NCBI RefSeq assembly: GCF_016862455.1
Contig: NZ_BOMZ01000103.1
Span: forward strand, 1 to 64,000
Direction: 5' to 3'
Source of the DNA: Actinoplanes utahensis
Lineage (GTDB): Bacteria > Actinomycetota > Actinomycetes > Mycobacteriales > Micromonosporaceae
Length of the DNA stretch: 64,000 bases
Shown here: positions 53,837 through 62,063 of the stretch, in pieces
How the letters are laid out: each line of letters begins with the position of its first letter
How positions within the stretch are numbered: the first letter of the stretch is position 1
The notes under the pieces: generated by a model
Databases searched by the model: none
Seen by the model: only the letters and a program-made list of their open reading frames with translations
What the model was told of the DNA's origin: nothing
Position numbers and translations under genes: made by a program

Positions 53837-54204
53837 CCACTGTGATGCTCGTCGACGACTCCGCCACCATGCTCATGAGCCTCAAGTCGATCCTCACCAA
53901 GGCCGGCTACACCGTCGAGACCGCCGGCCATGGCAAGGAGGCGCTCGACAAGCTCGGCAAGGGTGTCAAGCCGAACCTGATCATCAGCGACGTCAACATG
54001 CCGCAGATGGACGGGATCACCTTCGCCCGCGAGGCCCGCAAGGCCCCGGGCATGCGGTTCACGCCGATCCTGATGCTGACCACCGAGTCGGAGCAGACCA
54101 AGCGGGCCGAGGCGAAGGCCGCCGGTGCCACCGGCTGGCTCGTGAAGCCGGTCGGACCGGACCAGCTCCTCGGCGTGATCAAGCAGGTTCTGCCCGGCGC
54201 CTGA
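53833..54204 (+). CDS. cheY: Chemotaxis response regulator CheY
   Basis: A 123-residue classical CheY: acidic pair D8-D9, phosphoacceptor D53 (IISDVNMPQMDG), Thr pair in LMLTTES and lysine in WLVKPVG. It is closer to canonical motor-binding CheY than the regulator at 50.8 kb. It overlaps the upstream small gene by four bases, and a receptor-like gene with a CheZ-like motif follows 29 bp later. Confidence 0.93.
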   Translation: MTTVMLVDDSATMLMSLKSILTKAGYTVETAGHGKEALDKLGKGVKPNLIISDVNMPQMDGITFAREARKAPGMRFTPILMLTTESEQTKRAEAKAAGATGWLVKPVGPDQLLGVIKQVLPGA

Positions 54205-54233
54205 TCGGCCGAGATCCGTAACGGAGGTAACGC

Positions 54234-55280
54234 ATGCCCAGCATTCTCCGGAAGCTCAGCAAGGCCTCGGCCGAGCCGGAGGACGAGAGCCTGCGCCCCG
54301 ACGTGCTGGTCGCCGCGCTCGAACCGGTCCCGTCGTACTGCGACGTCGTGGACGCCCACGTCCACGACGTCATCGAGCAGACCGGGGACGCCGCCCAGGC
54401 GATCGTCGAACAGCTCGTGAAGGTGGACTCGCTGGCCGAGGTGATGGCCGGCGACGTGGCGCAGCTCGCCGGCACCCTCAGCCGCACCGAGACCGAACTG
54501 AGCCAGGTCAGCTCCAGCAACGATCAGCTGGTCGGGCGGCTCATCTCCTACTTCCTGCACCGCGACCACCAGATCCGGGCGCTGGTGGACCAGATGCGCG
54601 ATCTCGATCAGCACGTGAAGCAGATCGAGGAGGTCAGCCGGGCCACCAACATCCTCGCGCTCAACGCGATGATCGAGGCGGTCCGGGCCGGTGAGGCCGG
54701 CGAGGGCTTCTCCGTGGTCGCGGACGAGGTCCGCAAGCTCGCGCGACGGTCCGCCGAGGCCGCCCACGGCATCGGCTCCAGCATCGGCGACCTGACAGCC
54801 CGGCTGGACTCGGTCCTCTCCGACGACAGCGAGTTCGACCGGGACCAGGACATTCCGGCGACGACGGAGGAGACGGCGATGACCCGCCGGCTCGGCGGCA
54901 TCGCCAACGCCCAGCGGGAGATGTCGGAGATGGTCAGCGGCATCCTCAAGGACACCGTGAGCGCCGCGGAACAGGTCCAGCGCAGCTCGGGCGCCCTGAC
55001 CGTGGAGACCACCGGCGCCGTCGGGCACGTCCAGTTCCAGGACATCAGCCGGCAGATGCTCGAACACGTCGCCGAAGCGGTCGCCGACGTCCGCCGGCAG
55101 ACCGAGGACGTCGCATCCTACGCCCGCGGCACCCTCACCGAGGAGGAGCTTCTGGCCCGGGTCATCAGCATCGAGGACCTGCGGGCCAAGCACGTCATGT
55201 CCCGGCAGCGGACCACCCACGCCGCGCAGACCGGCGGCCCCGCCCACGAGGACGCCGAACCCCTCATCGAACTGTTCTGA
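54234..55280 (+). CDS. Soluble receptor-like protein with CheZ-like FQDxxxQ motif
   Basis: A 348-residue helical protein without membrane helices. It has a shortened receptor tip near 137-170 (ATNILALNAMIEAVRAGE, then GEGFSVVADEVRKLARRS). Near the C-terminus is VQFQDISRQMLEHV, with D270 and Q274 spaced like the catalytic Asp and Gln of the CheZ phosphatase (FQDLTGQ). It could be a receptor that also dephosphorylates CheY, or simply a receptor whose helix resembles CheZ. The adjoining cheY supports a link. The start follows GGAGG. Confidence 0.82.
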   Translation: MPSILRKLSKASAEPEDESLRPDVLVAALEPVPSYCDVVDAHVHDVIEQTGDAAQAIVEQLVKVDSLAEVMAGDVAQLAGTLSRTETELSQVSSSNDQLVGRLISYFLHRDHQIRALVDQMRDLDQHVKQIEEVSRATNILALNAMIEAVRAGEAGEGFSVVADEVRKLARRSAEAAHGIGSSIGDLTARLDSVLSDDSEFDRDQDIPATTEETAMTRRLGGIANAQREMSEMVSGILKDTVSAAEQVQRSSGALTVETTGAVGHVQFQDISRQMLEHVAEAVADVRRQTEDVASYARGTLTEEELLARVISIEDLRAKHVMSRQRTTHAAQTGGPAHEDAEPLIELF

Positions 55281-55303
55281 CCGTGCCAGCGAGAGGTGCC
55301 GCC

Positions 55304-55576
55304 ATGGCCCGCATCGAGAATTACGGCAACGACCAGCCCACCGAGCAGGACGCCGTCAAGGCCCTGGCGGACCTGGTCGGGCCGCAGATGGCCGAGGGCC
55401 TATGGACCCTGTCCGTGCAGGCGCTCGGACTGCGGCGGCCGATCGCCACACCGGCCGACCTGCGCCGGGTCGCCGAACACGTGATGGAGGTCGGTGAGCT
55501 CAGCCGGGTCGCCGGCCGATCCCTCAAGGTGCGCATCATCACCTATGAGGCTCTGGCACGGACGGTCAAAGCGTGA
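55304..55576 (+). CDS. Small protein of unknown function in the chemotaxis operon
   Basis: A 90-residue soluble, helical protein that I do not recognise. ATG 55304 has GAGAGGTG upstream. The C-terminal half (PADLRRVAEHVMEVGELSRV) looks like a small helical bundle. Its stop overlaps the GTG of the GAF gene, so it is the link between the chemotaxis genes and the sensor gene that follows. Confidence 0.7.
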   Translation: MARIENYGNDQPTEQDAVKALADLVGPQMAEGLWTLSVQALGLRRPIATPADLRRVAEHVMEVGELSRVAGRSLKVRIITYEALARTVKA

Positions 55577-56103
55577 GCCTGGACATGGACTACCCCGAAC
55601 TGCGTGATCGGCAGCGGCTGCGGGACCTGGCCCGGATCGGCGTCGACCGGCCGGCCGAGCGGCCCTACCTGACCGAGATCGTCGAGGCGGCGGCGGAGCG
55701 GATCGAGACCCCGTTCGCCGTCGTCACCGTCCTGCTCAACGGCGCCCAGGTCTTCCTCGCCGGCCGTGGCCCGATCCCGGCGTGGATCGGCGAGGCCGGC
55801 GGCACCCCGATCGAGTGGGCGTTCTGCCTCCCGATGCTGCACACCCGGGCCGCCTGGCACGTCAACGACTTCACCGAGGACCCGAGGTTCCGGACCAATC
55901 CGCTGGTCACGGTCGAGGGGGTGCGGTCGTACATCGCGGCGCCCCTGATCACCAGCGACGGCCTGGTCCTCGGCGGGCTGTGCGCGCTGGACGTGCGGCC
56001 CCGGGACTTCGCCCCCGGGCAACTCGGCGAACTGCAGAGCCTCGCCGACGAGGCGGTCCGCCGGATCGAGGCCGACGCCGAACCTGACATCATGATGCCG
56101 TGA
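55573..56103 (+). CDS. GAF-domain protein
   Basis: A 176-residue single GAF domain (PFAVVTVLLNGAQVFLAG, EWAFCLPMLHTRAAWHVNDF and SYIAAPLITSDGLVLGGLCA). The central FC dipeptide is common in redox- or heme-linked GAF proteins but is not proof. It may sense a small ligand or redox state and feed the chemotaxis kinase, judged only from the GTGA overlap with the previous gene and from operon position. The stop also overlaps the glycosylase gene (GTGA). Confidence 0.85.
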   Translation: MSLDMDYPELRDRQRLRDLARIGVDRPAERPYLTEIVEAAAERIETPFAVVTVLLNGAQVFLAGRGPIPAWIGEAGGTPIEWAFCLPMLHTRAAWHVNDFTEDPRFRTNPLVTVEGVRSYIAAPLITSDGLVLGGLCALDVRPRDFAPGQLGELQSLADEAVRRIEADAEPDIMMP

Positions 56104-56678
56104 CGTTCTCCCTGCCGGTGCCGACCGAAGCCAACGACCTGCTCAACCGCGACCCGCTGGCGGTGACCCTCGGCATCGTGCTGGACCAGCAGATCACCCT
56201 GGAGAAGGCGTTCACCTCGCCGTGGGTGCTCGCCCAGCGGCTCGGGCACGAGCCCACCGCCACCGAGATCGCCGACTTCGACCAGGAGCGGCTGATCGCG
56301 ATCTTCGCCGAGCCGCCCGCCCTGCACCGCTTCCCGAAAGCCATGGCGGTGCGGGCCCAGGAGGTCTGCCGGATCATCGCCGACGAGTACGACGGCGACC
56401 CCGCCAACCTCTGGTGGGACGCGAAGACCGGCGCCGAACTCTACCGGCGCATCCTCGCGCTGCCCGGGTTCGGCAAGCAGAAGGCGCAGATCTTCGTGGC
56501 GCTGCTCGGCAAGCTCTACGACGTACGGCCCGAGGGCTGGCGGGAGGCCGCCGGCGGATACGGCGAGGAGGGTTCCTACCGATCCGTCGCCGACATCGTC
56601 GACGCCGAGTCGCTGGGTAAGGTCCGCGCCTACAAGAAGGAAGCCAAAGCCGCGGCCAGAGCGGCGAAAGAGGCGTAG
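56100..56678 (+). CDS. HhH-GPD family DNA glycosylase-like protein
   Basis: A 192-residue base-excision-repair-type protein with an HhH-GPD fold: helices DPLAVTLGIVLDQQITLEKA, the hairpin LALPGFGKQKAQIFVALLG, and a lysine-rich tail. The catalytic residue is not obvious from sequence. The family is common in actinobacteria under the name HhH-GPD-type base excision repair protein. The GTGA overlap makes it the last gene of the coupled series, although its function seems unrelated to chemotaxis. Confidence 0.85.
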   Translation: MTFSLPVPTEANDLLNRDPLAVTLGIVLDQQITLEKAFTSPWVLAQRLGHEPTATEIADFDQERLIAIFAEPPALHRFPKAMAVRAQEVCRIIADEYDGDPANLWWDAKTGAELYRRILALPGFGKQKAQIFVALLGKLYDVRPEGWREAAGGYGEEGSYRSVADIVDAESLGKVRAYKKEAKAAARAAKEA

Positions 56679-56744
56679 ATCCCGCCCGGCTGGGCGGAAC
56701 GGCCCGTCCGGTGCGAGGATGGCGGGGTCGATCGGAGTCCTCGC

Positions 56745-57125
56745 GTGAAGAAACAACCGGAGCGCCCGGTGTTGATCACCGACGCGGCTCGCAGCCAGGA
56801 TGATCAGCTACGCGGCCGGCAGATCCGCTACGTGACCATGATGTCGGTGCGGGCCGGCTGCCTGATCCTCGGCGGCATCCTGATCAGCGCCGAAGTGCCC
56901 CTGCTGCCGATCTGGCTGAGCCTGTGCGCGCTCGGCATGGTGCTGCTGCCGTGGATGGCGGTCCTCATCGCCAACGACCGCCCACCCAAGACGAAAGCCG
57001 AACGGGCCGCCGACGCCGCGGCCCGCGAAGACGTCCGCCGGGCCCTGGAGCAGCCACGCGAGGAACCCGACTACATCACCATCGACTCCGAGGTGGTCGA
57101 CGAGGCCCGCGGCCGGACCGACTGA
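56745..57125 (+). CDS. DUF3099 family membrane protein
   Basis: A 126-residue protein with a short N-terminus (PVLITDAARSQDDQLRGRQI), two membrane helices (about 33-50 and 54-74) and an acidic cytoplasmic tail. The pattern is that of actinobacterial DUF3099 proteins, whose function is unknown. GTG 56745 begins 66 bp after the glycosylase gene. Confidence 0.82.
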   Translation: MKKQPERPVLITDAARSQDDQLRGRQIRYVTMMSVRAGCLILGGILISAEVPLLPIWLSLCALGMVLLPWMAVLIANDRPPKTKAERAADAAAREDVRRALEQPREEPDYITIDSEVVDEARGRTD

Positions 57126-57343
57126 ACGGGCGTCGTCCACAGCGCCGCGTTGTCCACAGCCCGGCCGGCAGACACCCGCAATCTCCGCCACACTGTCCAG
57201 CGGGGGATCCCCCAGTGGAGGGTGGGCTCTGTGCGTCGGCCGGGCTCTGTGTAGGCCGGGCTGTGCGTGGGGCGCGCTGCGGTGTGAACTGCCCGGTGTG
57301 ACGGTCCGCTGTGACGGTCCGCTGTGACGGCCCACGCGGGCGA
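57126..57343. other. Convergent spacer with DnaA box-like sites and short repeats
   Basis: This 218-bp gap between convergent genes contains TCGTCCACA (57133-57141) and TTGTCCACA (57150-57158, the actinobacterial DnaA-box consensus). At 57297-57333 there are two exact copies and one partial copy of TGTGACGGTCCGC, immediately before the kinase stop. I see no gene here. Confidence 0.55.
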
Positions 57344-58228
57344 TCAGAGCGGTACGGGCCGGGCGCCGACCCGGGAGACCGCCTCCGCCCCCAGCATGCC
57401 GCCGGCCCGCAGCGCCGTCTCCGGATCCGCCCCGGCGAGCCATGCGCCGAGCAGTCCCGCCGCGAACGCGTCGCCCGCGCCGGTCGGGTCCACCACCGGC
57501 ACGGCCCGGGCCGCGAGATGTGCCACGCCGTCCGGGCCGGCCCAGACGGCGCCGGCGGCGCCCTGTTTGACCACCGCATTGCGTACGTGCGCGGTCAGCC
57601 GCCCCGCCTGGTCGGTGGCGCTGCCGGGTCCGGCCAGCACGTCGGCTTCGTCGGCGTTGCACAGGAGCAGGTCGGTTCCCCGTACCCAGGCCAGGAAATC
57701 CGCGGGCCCGGCAGACCGTAGGGGGGCCGCGGACGCCGCGTCGACGCTCACCGTGAGTCCCTGATCGGCGGCGGCCGTGAGGGCCGCCAGGCCCGCGGGA
57801 CGGGAACCGGCGTGCAGCAGCGGGTACCCGGACAGGTGCAGGTGGGAACCGGGCGGCACGGCCGTGATCGCCGCGGTGACGTGGTCCGGCGCGAGCCGCA
57901 GGGACGCGCCCCGATCGGTGATCATGGTGCGTTCGGTGGCGCCGGTGAGCACCACCACGCTGCCGGTCGACACGCCCGGGTGCGCCTGTATCGCGCAGTG
58001 CACCCCGGCGGCCTCCAGTTCGGTCACCCGGTCCCGGCCGGCCCGGTCGTCGCCGACCGCCGCGACCAGGGTGACCGCGTGCCCGGCGCGGGCCAGCCAG
58101 GCCGCGGTGTTCGCGGCCTGGCCACCACCGGCGACCCGGATCACGGCGTCCGTGTCGGAGCCGGCCCGCACCGGGCCGTCGTGCTCGACCAGGACGTCGG
58201 TGACCAGGTCGCCGACGACGATGATCAT
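57344..58228 (-). CDS. psuK: PfkB-family carbohydrate kinase, probable pseudouridine kinase
   Basis: A 294-residue ribokinase-fold enzyme with GDLVTDVLVEHDGP, the substrate-binding GGGQAANTAAWLARAG and the catalytic C-terminal motif DPTGAGDAFAAGLLGAWL. It starts 10 bp after psuG, so the natural substrate is most likely pseudouridine, phosphorylated at 5' to give the PsuG substrate. The assignment to PsuK rests on that context; the sequence alone only shows a PfkB kinase. Confidence 0.82.
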   Translation of the reverse strand: MIIVVGDLVTDVLVEHDGPVRAGSDTDAVIRVAGGGQAANTAAWLARAGHAVTLVAAVGDDRAGRDRVTELEAAGVHCAIQAHPGVSTGSVVVLTGATERTMITDRGASLRLAPDHVTAAITAVPPGSHLHLSGYPLLHAGSRPAGLAALTAAADQGLTVSVDAASAAPLRSAGPADFLAWVRGTDLLLCNADEADVLAGPGSATDQAGRLTAHVRNAVVKQGAAGAVWAGPDGVAHLAARAVPVVDPTGAGDAFAAGLLGAWLAGADPETALRAGGMLGAEAVSRVGARPVPL

Positions 58229-58238
58229 GACCGGGCCG

Positions 58239-59198
58239 TCACGCCGGGACGGCGAAGCCGACCGGGGCCGCCGACCCGCTGTCCACGGCCGCGGCGATCT
58301 TCGCGGCCAGGGCGGCGTTGCGCAGGATGATCCGGATGTTGACCTGCAGGCTCCGGCCCTCGGTGCTGGCGTGGAAGTGGCCGAGCAGGAACGGGGTGAC
58401 CGCCTTGCCGGTGATGTTCTGTTCGGCCAGCAGGTTCAGCCCGGTCGCCAGGGTGCGGTCGTGCAGTCCCGGGTCGAGCTGCTCGTCGGCGGGCAGCGGG
58501 TTGGCCAGCACCAGCGCGCTCTCGGAGACGCCCTGGCCGGCGCGGGCCCGGATGAAGTCGGCCACCTGTTCGGGGGAGTCCAGCGCCCAGTCGATGTCGA
58601 ACCCGCCGTCGGTGATGAAGAAGCCGGGGAAGCGCCGGGTACGGTACCCGGCCACCGGCACGCCCAGGGTCTCCAGCCGCTCCAGCGTGGCGCCCACGTC
58701 CAGGATCGACTTGACCCCGGCGCAGACCACCACGATGGGGGTACGGGCCAGCGCGGTCAGGTCGGCGGACTCGTCGTAGGTGACGTTCGCTTCCCGGTGC
58801 ACCCCGCCCAGCCCGCCGGTCGCGAACACGCCGATCCCGGCGGCCGCGGCGATCGCGCTGGTGGCCGCGACCGTGGTGGCCCCGTCGGCGCGCCGGGCCG
58901 CGGCGATCGCCAGGTCCCGGACCGAGAGCTTGGCCACCGACTGCGCCGAGGCGAGACGCTCGACCTGCGCGTCCGACAGGCCGACGATCACCTCGCCGTC
59001 GATCATGCCGATGGTCGCGGGCACGGCGCCGTTGTCCCGGACGGCCTGCTCGATCTCCCGGGCCACCCGGATGTTGTCGGGGTGCGGCAGGCCGTGCGAG
59101 ATGATCGTGCTCTCCAGGGCCACGACCGGACGGCCGTCACGGCGCGCCCGGGCGACGTGCTCGCCGAATCGAATCGAGAAATCAGTCACACCCGCCAC
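58239..59198 (-). CDS. psuG: Pseudouridine-5'-phosphate glycosidase
   Basis: Splits pseudouridine 5'-phosphate into uracil and ribose 5-phosphate, breaking a C-C glycosidic bond. The 319-residue protein has the family blocks VALESTIISHGLPHPDN (with E29), TVAATSAIAAAAGIGVFATG, GGVHREANVTYDESADL and the lysine of VVCAGVKSILDVGA. The start is GTG 59198 or GTG 59189; a clear ribosome-binding site is missing for both. It is first in a two-gene pseudouridine catabolic operon. Confidence 0.93.
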   Translation of the reverse strand: MAGVTDFSIRFGEHVARARRDGRPVVALESTIISHGLPHPDNIRVAREIEQAVRDNGAVPATIGMIDGEVIVGLSDAQVERLASAQSVAKLSVRDLAIAAARRADGATTVAATSAIAAAAGIGVFATGGLGGVHREANVTYDESADLTALARTPIVVVCAGVKSILDVGATLERLETLGVPVAGYRTRRFPGFFITDGGFDIDWALDSPEQVADFIRARAGQGVSESALVLANPLPADEQLDPGLHDRTLATGLNLLAEQNITGKAVTPFLLGHFHASTEGRSLQVNIRIILRNAALAAKIAAAVDSGSAAPVGFAVPA

Positions 59199-59323
59199 CG
59201 TACGTCGATCTTGCGGCCCTGTCGCAGGGCTCTTACCGGCAGCGTTGTCGTTGGACCGGCCCGCCGCGAGGTGTCAGACTTGGCGGCTGGAGCTTCGTCA
59301 TTTTTCCTGAAGGGCAGATAACC

Positions 59324-59542
59324 GTGAGCACCCAGATCCTGGAGCGTCCGGAGACCAAGGATGCCGACACCGGTCCCGAGATGTTCCACTACGTGCGCAA
59401 GGAGAAGATCGCCGAGAGCGCGGTCATGGGCACGCACGTGATCGCACTCTGCGGCGAGACCTTCCCGGTGACGAAGACGCCGAAGAAAGGCTCACCGGTG
59501 TGCCCGCAGTGCAAGGAGATCTACGAAGCCATGAAGGCCTGA
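59324..59542 (+). CDS. DUF3039 family protein
   Basis: A 72-residue actinobacterial protein with a zinc-binding-like pattern: one cysteine in HVIALCGETF and a CPQC pair near the C-terminus. The sequence FHYVRKEKIAESAVMGTHVI is characteristic of DUF3039. GTG 59324 follows AAGGGCAG. It is usually found beside the helicase encoded 0.7 kb downstream, which suggests a shared nucleic-acid function, still unknown. Confidence 0.88.
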   Translation: MSTQILERPETKDADTGPEMFHYVRKEKIAESAVMGTHVIALCGETFPVTKTPKKGSPVCPQCKEIYEAMKA

Positions 59543-59549
59543 TCTCGGC

Positions 59550-60164
59550 GTGACGGGCGGATATCTGCTGCTCGTCGCGGACCTGATCGGTGTGGCGGTG
59601 TTCGCCGCGTCCGGCGCCTCGGCCGGCGTCGCGAAGCGGCTCGACCTGTTCGGTGTCGCGTTTGCCGGCTTCACGGCCGCGCTCGGCGGCGGCATCATGC
59701 GGGACGTGGTGATCGGCGCGGTGCCCCCGCTGGCGTTCGCCGACTGGCGGTACGCGGTGACCGCCGTGGCCGCCTCGGTCGCCGTCTTCTGGCTGCACCC
59801 GGCGCTGCACCGGATGCGCCGTGTCGTGCTGGTGCTGGACGCCGCCGGCCTGGGCCTGTTCACCGTGACCGGCACGCTCAAGGCGCTCGACGCCGGCGTG
59901 CCGGCGGTCGGCGCCTGCCTGGTGGGCATGCTCACGGCGATCGGCGGCGGCCTGGCCCGCGATCTGCTCACCGGCGAGATCCCGGCGGTTCTGCAACGGG
60001 AGATCTATGCGATGGCGGCGCTGCTCGGCGCCGTGCTGGTGGCCGTCCTGCACCGGTTGTCGCTGACCGGCCTGGTCCCGCTGACGATCGCCGCGACCTT
60101 GATCACCGGCGTGCGGCTGCTGGCCCTCTACCGCCGCTGGTCGGCTCCGGTGGCCGTGCCGTAG
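59550..60164 (+). CDS. TRIC/UPF0126 family membrane protein
   Basis: A 204-residue polytopic membrane protein with about seven hydrophobic helices arranged as an internal duplication (FTAALGGGIMRDVVIG and MLTAIGGGLARDLLTG are the matching glycine-rich loops). Prokaryotic TRIC proteins form trimeric cation channels. GTG 59550 is 7 bp after the DUF3039 stop. A terminator with a U-run follows the gene. Confidence 0.88.
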   Translation: MTGGYLLLVADLIGVAVFAASGASAGVAKRLDLFGVAFAGFTAALGGGIMRDVVIGAVPPLAFADWRYAVTAVAASVAVFWLHPALHRMRRVVLVLDAAGLGLFTVTGTLKALDAGVPAVGACLVGMLTAIGGGLARDLLTGEIPAVLQREIYAMAALLGAVLVAVLHRLSLTGLVPLTIAATLITGVRLLALYRRWSAPVAVP

Positions 60165-60204
60165 CACCGGTTCCGCAACCGTCCTCCCGCTATGCTGGGA
60201 GCCG

Positions 60205-60232
60205 CCTCCGCGCCGTGATCGCGGAGGTTTTT
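60205..60232 (+). terminator. Intrinsic terminator with U-run before the helicase gene
   Basis: CCTCCGCG and CGCGGAGG form a perfect 8-bp stem with a 7-base loop followed by TTTTT, the most classical terminator of the window. It is 40 bp after the TRIC stop and 26 bp before the helicase start. A -10-like TATGCT (60191-60196) lies just upstream of it, so it could also attenuate a helicase transcript. Confidence 0.85.
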
Positions 60233-60257
60233 CCATGGACGAAGGGATTACGGCAGC

Positions 60258-61988
60258 TTGAGCCCGCCTTTGCCGAATTTGGAGATCTTTCCGCCGCTGC
60301 GGGACTGGCAGCGGAAGGCGATGGTGACGTACCTGCGACGCCGTTCCGAGGACTTCATGGCCGTGGCGACGCCCGGCGCCGGGAAGACCACGTTCGCGCT
60401 CCGGATCGCCGCCGAGATGCTCGTCGACGGCACCTGTGACGCGGTCACCGTGGTCTGCCCGACGGAGCACCTCAAGACCCAGTGGTCCCTCGCGGCGGCC
60501 CGGGTCGGCATCCAGCTCGACCCGAAGTTCCGCAACTCGGACGTGCACTCGTCGCGTGACTTCCACGGGGCGGTGCTGACCTACGCCCAGGTCGGCATGG
60601 CGCCGGCCGTGCACAAGCGGCGCACCCTGACCCGCCGGACCTTCGTGATCCTCGACGAGATCCACCACGCGGGTGACTCCCGGACGTGGGGTGACGGGGT
60701 CAAGGACGCCTTCGAGCCGGCCGTGCGCCGCCTGCTGCTCACCGGCACCCCGTTCCGATCCGACGAGAACCCGATCCCGTTCGTGAGCTACGAGCGCGGC
60801 GGCGACGGCATCCAGAGATCGAAAGCCGATTCGGTGTACGGGTACGCCGACGCCCTCCGGGACCGGGTCGTGCGGCCGGTGCTGTTCATGGCGTACTCGG
60901 GGGAGACCCGCTGGCGCACCAACGCCGGTGACGAGCTGGCCGCCCGGCTGGGCGAGCCGATGACCAAGGATCTGGTCGCGCAGGCGTGGCGGACCGCCCT
61001 CGATCACCGGGGCGACTGGATGCCGCAGGTGATGCGGGCCGCCGACGCCCGGCTCACCAAGATCCGCGAGCACGGCATGCCGGACGCGGGCGGTCTGGTC
61101 ATCGCCAGCGATCAGCAGGCCGCCCGGGCGTACGCGAAGCTGTTGCACGAGATCACCGGTGAGCCGGCGACCATCGTGCTCTCCGACGACGAGGGCGCCT
61201 CCGGCCGGATCGCCGAGTTCGCCGCGTCGGAGAAACGCTGGATGGTCGCGGTCCGGATGGTGTCCGAGGGTGTCGACATCCCCCGTCTGGCCGTCGGTGT
61301 CTACGCCACCAGCGCCTCCACCCCGCTCTACTTCGCGCAGGCGATCGGCCGGTTCGTGCGGGCCCGGCGCGAGGGCGAGACCGCCACGGTGTTCCTGCCG
61401 AGCGTCCCGCACCTGCTCGGGCTGGCCAGCGAGATGGAGGCTCAGCGCAATCACGTGCTGGGCGCGCCGAAGGAGAAGGACGGCCTCGACGACACGGCTC
61501 TGGAGCGCGCTCAGAAGGCCGAGGACGCGCTCGGGGACCTGGACAAGAAGTTCGAGGCCCTGTCCGCGGTCGCCGAGCTGGACCAGGTCATCTACGACGG
61601 CACCTCGTTCGGCATGGCGGCCCGGACCGGCACTCCCGAGGAGGCCGACTATCTGGGCCTGCCCGGTCTGCTCACCCCGGAGGAGGTGACCACGCTGCTG
61701 AACAAGCGGCAGGCCGAGCAGATGGCGGCGCAGAAGCGGCAGCAGGCCGAGCAGGTGAAGACCGCGGAGCCGGTGGTCCGTGAGCCGGTCGTGCCGATGA
61801 GCGCGGGGGAGCGGCGCAACAGCCTGCGCCGGCAGCTGAACACCCTGGTGGCGGCACATCACCACCGGACCAACCTGCCGCACGGGAAGATCCACGCGGA
61901 GCTCCGCCGGATCTGCGGCGGACCGCCCAGCGCGCAGGCGACGATCGAGCAGTTGGAGGAGCGGATCGCCACGATCCAGACCCTCTGA
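60258..61988 (+). CDS. DEAD/DEAH-box (superfamily 2) helicase
   Basis: A 576-residue helicase with motif Q/I (LRDWQRKAMVTYL, TPGAGKTTFALRIAAEM), DEIHH as motif II, LLLTGTPFRSDENP as motif III and QAIGRFVRARREGE as motif VI. The C-terminal 150 residues hold a Gln-rich coiled region and a small helical domain (HHHRTNLPHGKIHAELRRIC). It is a single-polypeptide SF2 helicase conserved in actinobacteria, and its nucleic-acid target is unknown. The start is TTG 60258 with a weak GAAGGGA 11 bp upstream. Confidence 0.88.
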   Translation: MSPPLPNLEIFPPLRDWQRKAMVTYLRRRSEDFMAVATPGAGKTTFALRIAAEMLVDGTCDAVTVVCPTEHLKTQWSLAAARVGIQLDPKFRNSDVHSSRDFHGAVLTYAQVGMAPAVHKRRTLTRRTFVILDEIHHAGDSRTWGDGVKDAFEPAVRRLLLTGTPFRSDENPIPFVSYERGGDGIQRSKADSVYGYADALRDRVVRPVLFMAYSGETRWRTNAGDELAARLGEPMTKDLVAQAWRTALDHRGDWMPQVMRAADARLTKIREHGMPDAGGLVIASDQQAARAYAKLLHEITGEPATIVLSDDEGASGRIAEFAASEKRWMVAVRMVSEGVDIPRLAVGVYATSASTPLYFAQAIGRFVRARREGETATVFLPSVPHLLGLASEMEAQRNHVLGAPKEKDGLDDTALERAQKAEDALGDLDKKFEALSAVAELDQVIYDGTSFGMAARTGTPEEADYLGLPGLLTPEEVTTLLNKRQAEQMAAQKRQQAEQVKTAEPVVREPVVPMSAGERRNSLRRQLNTLVAAHHHRTNLPHGKIHAELRRICGGPPSAQATIEQLEERIATIQTL

Positions 61989-62015
61989 CCCGCACCGTCG
62001 GCATGGTCGCAAAAA

Positions 62016-62063
62016 GTTAAGCCGACTTGACGTTAAGAACTCTTGACGTCAAGTCGGCTTAAC
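62016..62063. promoter_or_regulatory. 48-bp perfect palindrome with overlapping promoter
   Basis: Two perfect 18-bp inverted arms (GTTAAGCCGACTTGACGT at 62016-62033 and its complement at 62046-62063) flank a 12-bp centre that itself can pair. Inside are two related 12-mers, CTTGACGTTAAG (62026-62037) and the self-complementary CTTGACGTCAAG (62042-62053). A -35-like TTGACG (62043-62048), 17 bp and CATGAT (62066-62071) place the start point near the ATG at 62078. I read it as a double operator for the HTH protein of this operon. Confidence 0.7.
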
